Of a DNA stretch of 64,000 bases, positions 1 to 9,559 are shown in pieces. The stretch is from Bifidobacterium sp. N4G05 (GTDB taxonomy: Bacteria; Actinomycetota; Actinomycetes; Actinomycetales; Bifidobacteriaceae). The DNA lies in NCBI RefSeq assembly GCF_002742445.1, contig NZ_NJNQ01000007.1, forward strand, positions 31,711 through 95,710. Reading direction: 5' to 3'. The notes under the pieces were generated by a model. That model saw only the letters and a list, made by a program, of their open reading frames with translations, had not been told where the DNA came from and did not search any database. The translations under genes and the position numbers were made by a program. Positions within the stretch are counted from its first letter, which is position 1, and each line of letters begins with the position of its first letter.

Positions 1-2351
1 CTGAAGGATCCCGACGTTATCTGGAGGCTTTGTCGACGTATACCAGGCGACGTCTCACCCAAGCGAGTCGAGCGCAGGTAGTCGACATACGTCATGTGCC
101 CGCGGCTCTCGCCCTCCATCAAAGACCTTCAGTGCCCGGCGTGCGATCCACGTTCGGTACGATGACGGAGTTACTCAACAGTCTGCGTCTGTTGTTCTCC
201 CGTTGCGCCTCGCATGTCTGCGAGCATTGTGGCGTACGCAACCATCCCACAATGAACGTGGCGGCCGAGTTACCTATACGATGCGCATCCTGCAACCAAC
301 TCATGCACCCACCATCCGCCGAACAGCTGTCGTTCAATTCCGCCGGCGCATGCCCGACCTGCTCCGGAACAGGCATCGTGCGAATCGTCGACCGTGCTTC
401 CCTGGTGCCAGACGAGACCAAAAGCATCGACGACGGCGCAGTATTACCATGGGGATCGTTGATGTGGGATCTGATGAAGCAGGTGTGCGGCGCGATGGGA
501 GTGCGCACGAACATTCCATTCAACCAGCTGACCGACGCCGAGCGGGACATCGTGTTCAACGGCCCGGCCGTCAAGAAGCATATTCTATACAAACCGAAGA
601 AAGGCAATGATTTCGCCGAACTTGACTTCACGTACTTCAACGCCGTGTATACCGTGGAGAACGCGCTCGCCAAAGCCAAGGATGAGAAGGGTATCAAACG
701 CGTGTCGAGATTCCTCAGCGAGCAACCATGTCCGGATTGTTTCGGTACGAGGCTTTCACAGCAGGCTCGTCAACCGCAGATTCTCGGTATTGATCTGGCA
801 CAAGCCACGGCGATGACACTTGACGAAACGATACGTTGGGTGCGTTCAGTACCTAAGTCATTGCCGCAGGAGATGCGTGCGATGGCCACAGCCATCTGCG
901 AATCGTTCGAGGATACGGCCGAGCGGCTCGTGGAACTCGGATTATGCTATTTGTCGCTTGACCGCGCAGGTGCGACACTGTCCACCGGCGAGCGCCAACG
1001 TGTGCAGTTGGCCCGTTCGGTGCGTAACCGCACTACAGGCGTGCTGTATGTGCTGGATGAACCTTCTATCGGATTGCATCCGGCGAATGTGGATGGACTG
1101 TTGGGCGTGATGCGCGATTTGGTGGCTGACGGCAATTCGGTGGTTGTGGTCGATCATGATACCCGTGTGCTTGCCGCGATGGATCATTTGGTGGAGATGG
1201 GTCCAACGGCCGGTGCCGAAGGTGGTCATGTGATCGCTCAGGGTGCGGTGGCGGATGTCATGACGGCATCTGGTTCTCAGATAGCGTCTTTTCTGCGTGA
1301 TGGTGGCAAAATACATGAGCGGTCGCGGCCGCAGATTGACTTAGATGCGATGTTCGCCAAGGGTCGGATTCATTTGGAGACGAATACCGTGCATACGGTG
1401 CATCCGTTATTGGTGGACATTCCGCGAGGACGTCTCACTGTGGTGTCTGGCGTGTCGGGTTCCGGTAAGACGACGATGGTGTTGGAGGCACTGGTCCCTG
1501 CGTTGCGCTCGGCCGCTGATGGTACCGTTTTCCCGAGCTCGATTCGTCTGATTGACGCGGATGACATTTCGAAAGTGGAACTGATCGATGCCACGCCCAT
1601 TGGAGCAAACATCCGTTCGACCGTGGCGACATATTGCGGTGTTCACGATGATCTGCGTCGTGCGTTTGCGAAGACTTCCGACGCCCATAAGAAGAATCTC
1701 AAACCTGGCGCATTCTCATACAATACGGGCAAGTTGCGCTGCTCCACTTGCGATGGAACCGGTACCATTTCGTTGGACGTGCAGTTCCTGCCCGATGTTG
1801 ACGTCACGTGTCCCGATTGCCATGGGACACGGTATGCACAGACCGCCGATGACATCCGATTGGTTTGCGCGGACAGCGTCGCCCGTTCACTGCCGGAATT
1901 GATGCTGCTAAGCGTCGACGAGATGATGCCTCTATTGGATTTCCTACGCCCCGTTCGATCGAAACTGGCCACACTGCATGAGCTTGGCCTGGGGTATCTG
2001 ACACTTGGCGAGCCGACTCCTGCGTTATCAGGCGGCGAAGCGCAACGGCTGAAGCTGGCCAGCGAAATGGGACGCGGACAGTCCGGTTCGGTATTCGTGT
2101 TCGACGAGCCGACGATCGGGCTACACCCGTTGGATGTGCTGGTATTACTACGCGTGTTCGACTCGCTGGTGGCTTCTGGGGCGACAGTTGTAGTAATCGA
2201 ACATGATCTTGATGTAATCGCGAATGCGGATTATCTCATCGACATGGGTCCGGGCGGAGGCATGGCCGGCGGTCGCATCGTATGCGAGGGAACACCGGAA
2301 ACGGTCCGTGCCTGTCCTGACAGCGTCACGGGCAGATATCTGCGTGGATGA
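1..2351 (+). CDS. UvrA-like excinuclease ATPase (UvrA2-type), 5' end outside window
   Basis: The reading frame is open from base 3 and begins EGSRRYLEALSTY, which matches the segment after the first Walker A region of UvrA proteins. The real start therefore lies upstream, and the TTG at 30 is not a start. Visible elements are an ABC signature LSTGERQR near 978, a Walker B region LYVLDEPSIGLHP, a second Walker A GVSGSGKT near 1450, CXXC zinc-finger pairs including CSTCDGTG and CPDCHGT, and a second signature LSGGEAQR near 2027 with FVFDEPTIGLHP. About 780 residues are visible, so the protein is shorter than canonical UvrA (about 940-1000). It looks like the paralogue class lacking the UvrB-binding/insertion domains, linked in other actinobacteria to DNA damage or drug tolerance. 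The role here is inferred. It converges on nrdF. Confidence 0.88.
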   Translation, partial: EGSRRYLEALSTYTRRRLTQASRAQVVDIRHVPAALALHQRPSVPGVRSTFGTMTELLNSLRLLFSRCASHVCEHCGVRNHPTMNVAAELPIRCASCNQLMHPPSAEQLSFNSAGACPTCSGTGIVRIVDRASLVPDETKSIDDGAVLPWGSLMWDLMKQVCGAMGVRTNIPFNQLTDAERDIVFNGPAVKKHILYKPKKGNDFAELDFTYFNAVYTVENALAKAKDEKGIKRVSRFLSEQPCPDCFGTRLSQQARQPQILGIDLAQATAMTLDETIRWVRSVPKSLPQEMRAMATAICESFEDTAERLVELGLCYLSLDRAGATLSTGERQRVQLARSVRNRTTGVLYVLDEPSIGLHPANVDGLLGVMRDLVADGNSVVVVDHDTRVLAAMDHLVEMGPTAGAEGGHVIAQGAVADVMTASGSQIASFLRDGGKIHERSRPQIDLDAMFAKGRIHLETNTVHTVHPLLVDIPRGRLTVVSGVSGSGKTTMVLEALVPALRSAADGTVFPSSIRLIDADDISKVELIDATPIGANIRSTVATYCGVHDDLRRAFAKTSDAHKKNLKPGAFSYNTGKLRCSTCDGTGTISLDVQFLPDVDVTCPDCHGTRYAQTADDIRLVCADSVARSLPELMLLSVDEMMPLLDFLRPVRSKLATLHELGLGYLTLGEPTPALSGGEAQRLKLASEMGRGQSGSVFVFDEPTIGLHPLDVLVLLRVFDSLVASGATVVVIEHDLDVIANADYLIDMGPGGGMAGGRIVCEGTPETVRACPDSVTGRYLRG

Positions 2352-2416
2352 TCCGACGCGAACTCGCCCGTGACGGTTTCCCGTAGCTGCTTTCCTCGGG
2401 GTTGTCTGGGATACAG

Positions 2417-3515
<1,099 letters not shown>

Positions 3516-3540
3516 GCCTTTTCCTTTCAAGCCAAGAGTT

Positions 3541-5724
3541 TCACAACATGCAGCTGACGCAGCCTTGCACTTCGGTGCCAGACAACGCCTGCTGACGAAT
3601 GCGGATGTAATACAGCGTTTTGATGCCTTTGCGCCACGCATAAATCTGCGCCTTGTTCAAATCTCGGGTAGTCGCCGTATCGGGAAAGAACAAGGTCAAC
3701 GACAGACCCTGATCGACATGCCGTGTTGCCTCGGCATACGTATCGACAATGGCCTTCCATCCGATTTCGTACGCATCCGCGAAATACTGGAGATTGTCGT
3801 TGGTCATATAGGGAGCCGGATAGTAGATCCGTCCAATCTTGCCTTCCTTACGAATCTCAATCTTCGAGGCGATAGGATGGATGGAACTCGTGGAATGATT
3901 GATGTACGAAATTGACCCCGTGGGCGGCACGGCCTGTAGATATTGGTTGAAGATACCGTCACGCATGATGTCGTCACGCAGACGCCGCCAATCATCCTCG
4001 TCGGGGATATGGATGCCACGTTGTGCGAACAGCGACGCGACTTTTCCGGTCTTCGGCACCAGCGATCGCTCGCCGTCCGTGTATTTGTCGAAATAGTTGC
4101 CCGCGCCGGCAGGCTTCGCATAGGCAGACCGTTCGAAGCCTCTAAACCGTGTCCCGCGTTCGACTGCGAGATCATGCGAGGCACGGTAGGCATGGTAGGC
4201 AACGGTCATGAAGTACATGTCGGTGAAGTCGAGGGCTTCCGGCGAACCGTACATGATCGATTCTCTGGCAAGGAATCCATGGAGGTTCATCTGTCCCAAT
4301 CCGATGGCATGGCCTTCGTCGTTGGCGCGTCGGATGGATGGCACACATGCGATGTCCGTATGTTCCGACACCGAGGTCAGTGCGCGAATCGCACGTTCCA
4401 CAGTTCGTCCCAAATCACCGTCCATCGCTTTGGCGATGTTGAGCGATCCAAGATTGCAGGACACGTCACGTCCCACGTGATCGTAGGACAGATCCTCATG
4501 ATAGGTGCTTGGCTCCTGCACTTGGAGGATCTCCGAGCACAGGTTGCTCATGGCGATTCGTCCGTCGATCGGGTTGGCTCGGTTCACAGTATCTTCGAAC
4601 ACCATGTACGGGTATCCGGATTCGAATTGCAATTCGGCCAAAGTCATGAAGAACTCTCGTGCGTCGATGTAGGTTTTCCCGATGCGTTCATCGTCCACCA
4701 TATTCCGGTAGTTTTCGCTGATGGAAACATCGGCAAAGGGCCTGCCCATGACGCGTTCGACGTCATATGGGCTGAACAGGGCCATAGGTTCGTGTCTCTT
4801 CGCCAGCTCGAATGTGATATCGGGGATCACTACTCCAAGAGCCAAAGATTTGATGCGAATCTTCTCATCCGCATTCTCGCGTTTGGTATCGAGGAAATGC
4901 ATGATGTCCGGATGATGAGCGTTGAGGTACACCGCACCGGCACCCTGTCTAGCGCCCAACTGGTTGGCATAGCTGAAAGAGTCCTCAAGCAGTTTCATCA
5001 CAGGCACAACGCCGCTGGACTGGTGTTTGATGCGCTTGATGGGCGCGCCGGCCTCGCGCAGATTGCTAAGCAACAGCGCGACGCCTCCACCTCGTTTGCT
5101 CAACTGCAATGCGGCGTTGATGCCACGCGATATGGACTCCATGTTGTCTTCGATACGTATGAGAAAACAGCTGACTGCCTCTCCGCGCTGCGCTTTGCCG
5201 AGGTTGAGGAAAGTGGGCGTCGCCGGTTGGAAACGCCCTGATATAAGTTCTTCAAAATACGATTCGGCGGCCGCATGGTCGCCGGCGGCAAGCGCGAGCG
5301 CAACGGCGGCCGCGCGTTGAGGGAAGTTCTCCAGGTATTGTTTGCCGTCGAAGGTTTTCAATGCGTATGAGCGGTAGAACTTGAATGCTCCGAGGAATGT
5401 ATCGAATTCGAATCCGCAGTCATCCACGTTGCGGTAGAACCTGTCAAGGAATTCGGCATCATATTGGGCAAATACGGATTCGTCGTAATAGCCGTCTGCG
5501 ATGAGCCGGCTGAGTCTGTCTTGCGTGGAGTTGAAGCGGACGGTGTTCGGCAGCACGTGCTTTTCGACGTACTCACGTACGGCTTGGATGTCTTTATCAA
5601 ATTGGATGCGCCCCTGCTTGTCGTAGAGATTCAGCATCGCGTTGAGCGAGTGCCAGTCATGGACGCGATCGTAGGAGGCTATGACGTCGGTTGCTGCGTG
5701 TGGTGTCGTTGAATCTTCTGGCAT
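3541..5724 (-). CDS. nrdE: Class Ib ribonucleotide reductase, alpha (catalytic) subunit
   Basis: This is the large catalytic subunit, which makes dNDPs with electrons from NrdH. The active-site segment NLCSEI (N-x-C-x-E) in the middle and the redox pair CVSCML at the extreme C-terminus are both visible, as is the AVSCFL cysteine that pairs with the active site. The frame is open further upstream (to 5844), but ATG 5724 ([12 protein letters not shown]) is preserved by an AGGAA ribosome-binding site and starts 2 nt after nrdI. This gives 727 residues, the usual NrdE length. The extra N-terminal codons would overlap nrdI and are Arg-rich, so I reject them. Transcribed from the NrdR-box promoter upstream of nrdH. 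Confidence 0.96.
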   Translation of the reverse strand: MPEDSTTPHAATDVIASYDRVHDWHSLNAMLNLYDKQGRIQFDKDIQAVREYVEKHVLPNTVRFNSTQDRLSRLIADGYYDESVFAQYDAEFLDRFYRNVDDCGFEFDTFLGAFKFYRSYALKTFDGKQYLENFPQRAAAVALALAAGDHAAAESYFEELISGRFQPATPTFLNLGKAQRGEAVSCFLIRIEDNMESISRGINAALQLSKRGGGVALLLSNLREAGAPIKRIKHQSSGVVPVMKLLEDSFSYANQLGARQGAGAVYLNAHHPDIMHFLDTKRENADEKIRIKSLALGVVIPDITFELAKRHEPMALFSPYDVERVMGRPFADVSISENYRNMVDDERIGKTYIDAREFFMTLAELQFESGYPYMVFEDTVNRANPIDGRIAMSNLCSEILQVQEPSTYHEDLSYDHVGRDVSCNLGSLNIAKAMDGDLGRTVERAIRALTSVSEHTDIACVPSIRRANDEGHAIGLGQMNLHGFLARESIMYGSPEALDFTDMYFMTVAYHAYRASHDLAVERGTRFRGFERSAYAKPAGAGNYFDKYTDGERSLVPKTGKVASLFAQRGIHIPDEDDWRRLRDDIMRDGIFNQYLQAVPPTGSISYINHSTSSIHPIASKIEIRKEGKIGRIYYPAPYMTNDNLQYFADAYEIGWKAIVDTYAEATRHVDQGLSLTLFFPDTATTRDLNKAQIYAWRKGIKTLYYIRIRQQALSGTEVQGCVSCML

Positions 5725-5726
5725 GG

Positions 5727-6161
5727 TTATCGTTGTTCCTGTTGTGTATATTCGTCGAAAAATCTGCGCAGTCCTTCGCGCACGGTCTCGGTGTCTTCTG
5801 GAGTGCCCATCAGTTCGAACCGGTAGAGTAGCGGTACGTGGCATTTAGCCGCGATGATGTCGCCTGCGATGCCGTAGGCTTCGCCGAAGTTGGTGTTACC
5901 CGATGCGATGACTCCGATGATGCCACTGCGGTTGCGTTCATCATTGAGGAATCGTTTGACTTGCACGGGCACTGCTTTGTCGATTGTTCCTCCGCCGTAT
6001 GTAGGTGTCAGCAAGACGTAGGGCTCATTCACATGCAGTTCAGGCTCGTCTGGCCGCAGCGGGATGCGCATTGCATGGATGCCGAATTCATCCAATCGGC
6101 ATCCCTCAACGAAGCGTGTCGTATTGCCCGATGCCGACGAGAAGTACACCAGCGCGCTCAC
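5727..6161 (-). CDS. nrdI: NrdI flavodoxin-like activator of NrdF
   Basis: This flavoprotein supplies the oxidant that loads the dimanganese-tyrosyl cofactor of NrdF. The protein begins at GTG 6161 ([15 protein letters not shown]), where the SSASGNT loop is the flavin phosphate-binding loop of the NrdI family, followed by TPTYGGG and IASGNTNFG. That start gives 144 residues, the family size. The longer open frame back to 6398 lies antisense-phase across nrdH and is not used. Start and nrdH stop overlap as GTGA (6158-6161), indicating translational coupling, and the stop is 2 nt before the nrdE start. Confidence 0.95.
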   Translation of the reverse strand: MSALVYFSSASGNTTRFVEGCRLDEFGIHAMRIPLRPDEPELHVNEPYVLLTPTYGGGTIDKAVPVQVKRFLNDERNRSGIIGVIASGNTNFGEAYGIAGDIIAAKCHVPLLYRFELMGTPEDTETVREGLRRFFDEYTQQEQR

Positions 6162-6391
6162 CTGCAGCGAGCCTCCAGCTCGTGGATTTTGTCGGGACGA
6201 TACCCGGACCAGGATTCGTCGTCTGCGATGATGACTGGCATCTGCCGCCATCCTTCGTTCCGCAATCTGTCGGAAATACGTGCGTTGGCCGTAATGTCGA
6301 CAGTCGTATATGGAAGGCCTCGTTTGTCCAATTGGCGTTTCGTCGCCGTGCATTGCGGGCAGTTTGCTTTGGTGTATAACGTAATGTTCAT
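6158..6391 (-). CDS. nrdH: NrdH redoxin (glutaredoxin-like electron donor)
   Basis: This is a 77-residue thioredoxin-fold protein that passes electrons to NrdE. The redox motif CPQC is at residues 11-14, and the cis-Pro loop is in RQMPVI. The start at ATG 6391 follows AAAGGA by about 8 nt; the longer frame from 6496 has no such site. It is the first gene of the nrdHIEF operon, followed with a 4-nt overlap by nrdI. Upstream is the promoter with two NrdR boxes at 6465-6480 and 6497-6512. Confidence 0.95.
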   Translation of the reverse strand: MNITLYTKANCPQCTATKRQLDKRGLPYTTVDITANARISDRLRNEGWRQMPVIIADDESWSGYRPDKIHELEARCR

Positions 6392-6464
6392 GTTCCACGT
6401 CCTTTCACGACCGTACGTCGTTGGTACGTGGCACACATTATCCGAACGAAAATAAAAATCAAGA

Positions 6465-6480
6465 CCACAACATACAGTGT
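6465..6480 (-). promoter_or_regulatory. NrdR box 1
   Basis: CCACAACATACAGTGT matches the NrdR consensus at 13 of 16 positions. It is separated from box 2 by exactly 16 nt, so the boxes are 32 bp apart start to start (about three helix turns). This is the arrangement known for paired NrdR boxes. Confidence 0.62.
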
Positions 6481-6496
6481 CTCGCTGTCTTCTCAA

Positions 6497-6512
6497 ACAC
6501 TATATACGGCGT
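6497..6512 (-). promoter_or_regulatory. NrdR box 2, overlapping nrdH -10
   Basis: ACACTATATACGGCGT matches the NrdR box consensus (ACACWATATATWGTGT) at 13 of 16 positions. It covers the proposed -10 (TATATA, 6501-6506). NrdR is the ATP/dATP-sensing repressor of RNR operons. Its gene is not in this window. Confidence 0.65.
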
Positions 6513-6529
6513 GTTTCCAGCATTGGCAA
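6501..6529 (-). promoter_or_regulatory. nrdHIEF promoter
   Basis: On the minus strand, TTGCCA (6529-6524) and TATATA (6506-6501) are separated by 17 bp, a good vegetative promoter. It lies about 110 nt upstream of the nrdH start and is overlapped by an NrdR box. Confidence 0.6.
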
Positions 6530-6828
6530 CAGTTTCGGAGTCCTCAAGCAGGACGTGGACCGGATTTGTGGGATTTTTCACATCGGATGCAATCGTTCTT
6601 CGCCGAAAGCCCCATGCCATAAAAGGCATATAGGAGCCAGGGTCTTATTCCCCTTCGGGAACCCAGCCGTCACTCACTCAAGTTGACCTTGGACGCCCAA
6701 TCATGCACTAACCGCAGAAAAGACAGACATCCCGCACCCCCGGCAACGCGGATTCAGGTTTCTTTGCAGAAATCTGCAGAGATTCTTTCGGTACACTTTT
6801 CGACCGAGCTGGGAGGCATCCGACATAC
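6530..6828. other. Long intergenic stretch between nrd promoter and tetR
   Basis: No convincing gene is visible. The stretch holds several short hairpins: TTCCC/GGGAA around 6647-6660, flanked by GGGT/ACCC pairing on the minus strand, ATGCC/GGCAT near 6613-6628, and a near-palindrome around CTTTGCAGA-AA-TCTGCAGAG (about 6762-6782). ORFs here are short and lack ribosome-binding sites. A structured RNA is possible, but I match it to no known family. Confidence 0.3.
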
Positions 6829-6847
6829 CATACCGACCAACGGTATG
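6829..6847. promoter_or_regulatory. TetR operator O1 (tetR promoter)
   Basis: This is a perfect inverted repeat, CATACCG-ACCAA-CGGTATG. It sits immediately before a consensus -10 TATAAT (6848-6853), so binding would block tetR transcription. The same arms recur before the MFS gene at 7590-7608. Confidence 0.7.
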
Positions 6848-6853
6848 TATAAT
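6848..6853 (+). promoter_or_regulatory. tetR promoter -10 element
   Basis: A perfect TATAAT lies 37 nt before the tetR start codon. The region 17 bp upstream (ATACCA) is a poor -35 and lies at the edge of the operator. Confidence 0.5.
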
Positions 6854-6890
6854 GTTGGTGTATTCGACTCCACCTTTGAAGGAGAGGCAT

Positions 6891-7547
6891 ATGGCGCGCA
6901 ATGCACACCCTGAGGTGACGCGACAGCGAATCCTTGACGCCGCGAAAAAGCTGTTCGCGCAAAAGAGGTATGAGCACACCACGATTCAAGATATTCTCGA
7001 CGAGCTCGAAGACCTCAGCAAAGGCGCTATCTACCATCATTTCAAAAACAAAGAAGCGATGCTGCATGCGCTGGTAGATTCCGACAACGAACGACTTCTT
7101 CCCCAAGCAAATCAAGAGGATGGCTCGCGAAACGGATTGCAAAAACTACGCAATTCGCTCATGATGCAGATTACCGACACTGAACATATGACCCTCATGC
7201 GCGATGCATTTCCCCTGCTGAACGACCCGAAAATCCTCGCCGAAAATCTTCGCATCTGGCGAACCGACAGCACCAAAATCGCATACGACTTCATCCAGGA
7301 GGGGTTAAAGGACGGTTCGATCACAACCGAATACCCTCAAGAAGCCGCGGAACTTTTTTCACTGCTGTTCAATTACTGGCTAGCCCCAAACTTCTACCCC
7401 ATCACTACCCTTCGTGAATTCAAGCATCGCATCCACTGCCTTGGATTGATTATGGACTCGCTCGGAGTTCCACTTATCGATCACGACAGTGATATGGAAG
7501 ATCGGCTTGCGGAAGGCTTCTTCCTACTCGCCAGCAATCCGCAATAA
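6891..7547 (+). CDS. TetR/AcrR-family transcriptional repressor
   Basis: This is a 218-residue regulator. The N-terminal helix-turn-helix is typical of TetR proteins: TRQRILDAAKKLFAQK, then TTIQDILDELEDLSKGAIYHHFKNKEAML. The remainder is a variable helical ligand-binding domain. ATG 6891 follows AAGGAG by 7 nt; the frame start at 6852 overlaps the -10 and is rejected. The gene lies just upstream of an MFS exporter, and both are preceded by the same CATACCG-N5-CGGTAT operator. The simplest reading is autorepression plus repression of the pump, relieved by a toxic ligand that cannot be guessed from sequence. Confidence 0.92.
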   Translation: MARNAHPEVTRQRILDAAKKLFAQKRYEHTTIQDILDELEDLSKGAIYHHFKNKEAMLHALVDSDNERLLPQANQEDGSRNGLQKLRNSLMMQITDTEHMTLMRDAFPLLNDPKILAENLRIWRTDSTKIAYDFIQEGLKDGSITTEYPQEAAELFSLLFNYWLAPNFYPITTLREFKHRIHCLGLIMDSLGVPLIDHDSDMEDRLAEGFFLLASNPQ

Positions 7548-7589
7548 AAGCTCGGCAATGTCAATCTATTTTTATTTGTACCTTTTTTA

Positions 7590-7608
7590 CATACCGTCAG
7601 TCGGTATC
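7590..7608. promoter_or_regulatory. TetR operator O2 (MFS gene)
   Basis: CATACCG-TCAGT-CGGTATC has the same arms and spacer length as O1, with one arm mismatch. It lies 2 nt before an AAAGGA ribosome-binding site, so repression may act at an internal promoter or by roadblock. Confidence 0.68.
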
Positions 7609-7657
7609 GAAAGGAATAGTCATAAAAAACTCGTCAGAACCGACGCTCCAATCCAGC

Positions 7658-8905
7658 TTGCGCTCCGCAAACTTCATCCTTCTTGTACTCGGTCAAGGCA
7701 TTTCCTTGTTCGGCAATACCATGCTCCGATTTGCCATGTCCATGTGGGTACTGGACGAAACCGCATCATCCACGATCTTCGCCACCGTGCTGGCCATATC
7801 CGTCATTCCGACCATACTTATCAGCCCATTCGGAGGTGTTATGGCCGACCGAGTAAGCAAACGTGCCATGATGGTGGCGCTCGATATCATCTCAGGAATC
7901 GTCACACTGCTTGCGACTGTGTTTTTCGCACTATCCGGATTCAACATTCTCGCCATCGCCATCATGCAGGTAGTATTGGCAGTACTCGATGCCATGGAAA
8001 CTCCCGTCGTACAATCCGCACTGCCACAAATCATCGGAAGAGAGTCCTCCACTGACCTTCGCCGAGGCACGGCCATCATCAACCAAGTGCAGCAGCTCAG
8101 CCAATTACTCCCGAGTTTCCTAGGTGGCGTGATGTACGGGCTGATTGGCATTCGACTGATGATGCTCATCACCGCAGCATGTCTTATGTCGGCAGCCATG
8201 GTTGAATGCTTCATCAGACTCGCGAAGCCCCTATCGAATCAAGATGATGCCGGCATCTGCCTACTCGGCGTCATTATCGGCGATATGCATTCGGCGACCG
8301 CTTTCCTGCTTCGCAAGGAGCCGACCGTAGCACGATTAGCCGGTGTTTGCACATGGATTAATCTGATACTGACTGGATTCAGTTCAGTAAGCTTTCCTTA
8401 CATTATTCGAACTACGTTAGGCTACGATGCGGCGACATATGGTCTATGCGATGGCATTATCGGCATTGCCGGCATAGCGGGAACATTCATCGCTGGGTGT
8501 TTCGCCAACTGTTTGAAATCACGAAACGCCCCTTCGTTGTTGTTTGTGGAAAGTCTTATGCTGCTTCCGCCGACCATCGCCTTCCTGCTTCCATGTTCAA
8601 CGCAAACCAAGCTCATCATGCTGGTGCTCTGCACTGCGGTAGTCATAATCGCCGTTGATTTCTTGAACCTCATTCTCGTGCCATCTATTCAGATGAGGAC
8701 GCCAACCGCGATTACAGGCAAGGTCATGGCCATTATTTCATCGTTGACGATATGCGCCCAGCCACTCGGGCAAATGCTTTACGGATGGCTGCACGCACAT
8801 TGCACGGTTTGGCTTATTCTGCTGATTTCAGCACTGGCATCACTGCCCTTGGCATGGCTGGCTCACCCACTGTTTATGCACCTTGACGATACGATTTCCA
8901 AGTAA
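7658..8905 (+). CDS. MFS drug-efflux-type transporter
   Basis: This is a hydrophobic protein of about 415 residues with roughly 12 membrane segments. It carries the MFS motif A loop GGVMADRVSKRA (residues 59-70) and resembles the DHA3/macrolide-efflux group. The start is uncertain. The first ordinary initiator in frame is TTG 7658, which has no ribosome-binding site. An AAAGGA site (7610-7615) instead points with ideal 6-nt spacing at an in-frame ATA (7622), giving an N-terminus of KNSSEPTLQSS before LRSANF. Either ATA is used, the start codon has mutated, or there is a sequencing error. It is controlled with tetR by the shared operator. The substrate is unknown. Confidence 0.88.
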   Translation: MRSANFILLVLGQGISLFGNTMLRFAMSMWVLDETASSTIFATVLAISVIPTILISPFGGVMADRVSKRAMMVALDIISGIVTLLATVFFALSGFNILAIAIMQVVLAVLDAMETPVVQSALPQIIGRESSTDLRRGTAIINQVQQLSQLLPSFLGGVMYGLIGIRLMMLITAACLMSAAMVECFIRLAKPLSNQDDAGICLLGVIIGDMHSATAFLLRKEPTVARLAGVCTWINLILTGFSSVSFPYIIRTTLGYDAATYGLCDGIIGIAGIAGTFIAGCFANCLKSRNAPSLLFVESLMLLPPTIAFLLPCSTQTKLIMLVLCTAVVIIAVDFLNLILVPSIQMRTPTAITGKVMAIISSLTICAQPLGQMLYGWLHAHCTVWLILLISALASLPLAWLAHPLFMHLDDTISK

Positions 8906-8939
8906 GGCAGGGGAATGAAGCCAATATACGAATGTCCGT

Positions 8940-9155
8940 ATGCTGAGAATGTCGCCCAACATATTGCGATTCGGCTTGAAATCAGCTTTTCTTAAACGAA
9001 TGTCTTTCCGCTTACAACGAATCATCACCAGCGCGACGATCACACTGATGGCCTGTGCAGGGATTGCGCCAAGAGCCGCATCTGCCGGACCAAGCTGAAG
9101 ATACCCCATGAACAGGTAGACGAGTGCGATATTGAAACACTGATTCCCAAGCTAG
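8940..9155 (-). pseudogene. MATE-family efflux protein fragment
   Basis: Only an internal piece of about 70 residues is readable on the minus strand: CFNIALVYLFMGYLQLG, then ADAALGAIPAQAISVIVALV and an ADFKPNRNMLGDIL segment. These match the middle of MATE multidrug exporters. Upstream the frame hits TAG at about 9155-9157; downstream the similarity ends at about 8940, just after the MFS stop. The rest of a protein of about 450 residues is missing on both sides, so this is a deletion remnant. Confidence 0.55.
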
Positions 9156-9157
9156 CC

Positions 9158-9490
9158 GGAACCACTTGGCTGAATCACTATCTTGAGAGCCTGCCGAATC
9201 TGGAAGCCCAGAAACAGATGTACAGACAAGTTATCAGCATGTGACGTTCAACGGCTGACATCAGTTATATAGGAATGTTCGATCGGGGTTCTTTGGCACG
9301 GCATGTCCAAAATTGTTGCGCCTATGCGGATTGGACGTCCACGCTGGTGGAAGTGAATTGCGTAAACGAGAACTTCTGTCTGACATTCACGCAGAAGTTC
9401 ACCACAGATAGATACGTAAAAGCATTTCGCGAATTGTTGGAGCAACGAGGCATAGCATGCACCGAGATCGAAGAGACAGAGTTCATCTGA
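9158..9490 (+). pseudogene. Possible C-terminal remnant of a condensation/acyltransferase-like protein, with in-frame stop
   Basis: One plus-strand frame reads KLAGTTWLNHYLESLPNLEA and continues to a TGA at 9242-9244. It resumes in the same frame with ADISYIGMFDRGSLARHV, then VNENFCLTFTQKF and a final TEIEETEFI before the stop at 9488-9490. The pattern (SY-G-hydrophobic, then an N-x-x-hydrophobic-x-hydrophobic-T/S-F strand) resembles the end of condensation-domain or alcohol-acyltransferase-like proteins. The ATG at 9275 has no proper ribosome-binding site. The N-terminal body is absent. The family call is tentative and from memory. Confidence 0.33.
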
Positions 9491-9559
9491 ACGTTCCGCC
9501 ATTCAATCTCGGCACAACCACGATACACACGCTTAGACGTTCGCGATCTAAGAGGTCGA

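Noticed and set aside
3943..5241. 432-codon plus-strand frame
   Set aside because: Antisense to nrdE, low-complexity composition, no start site.
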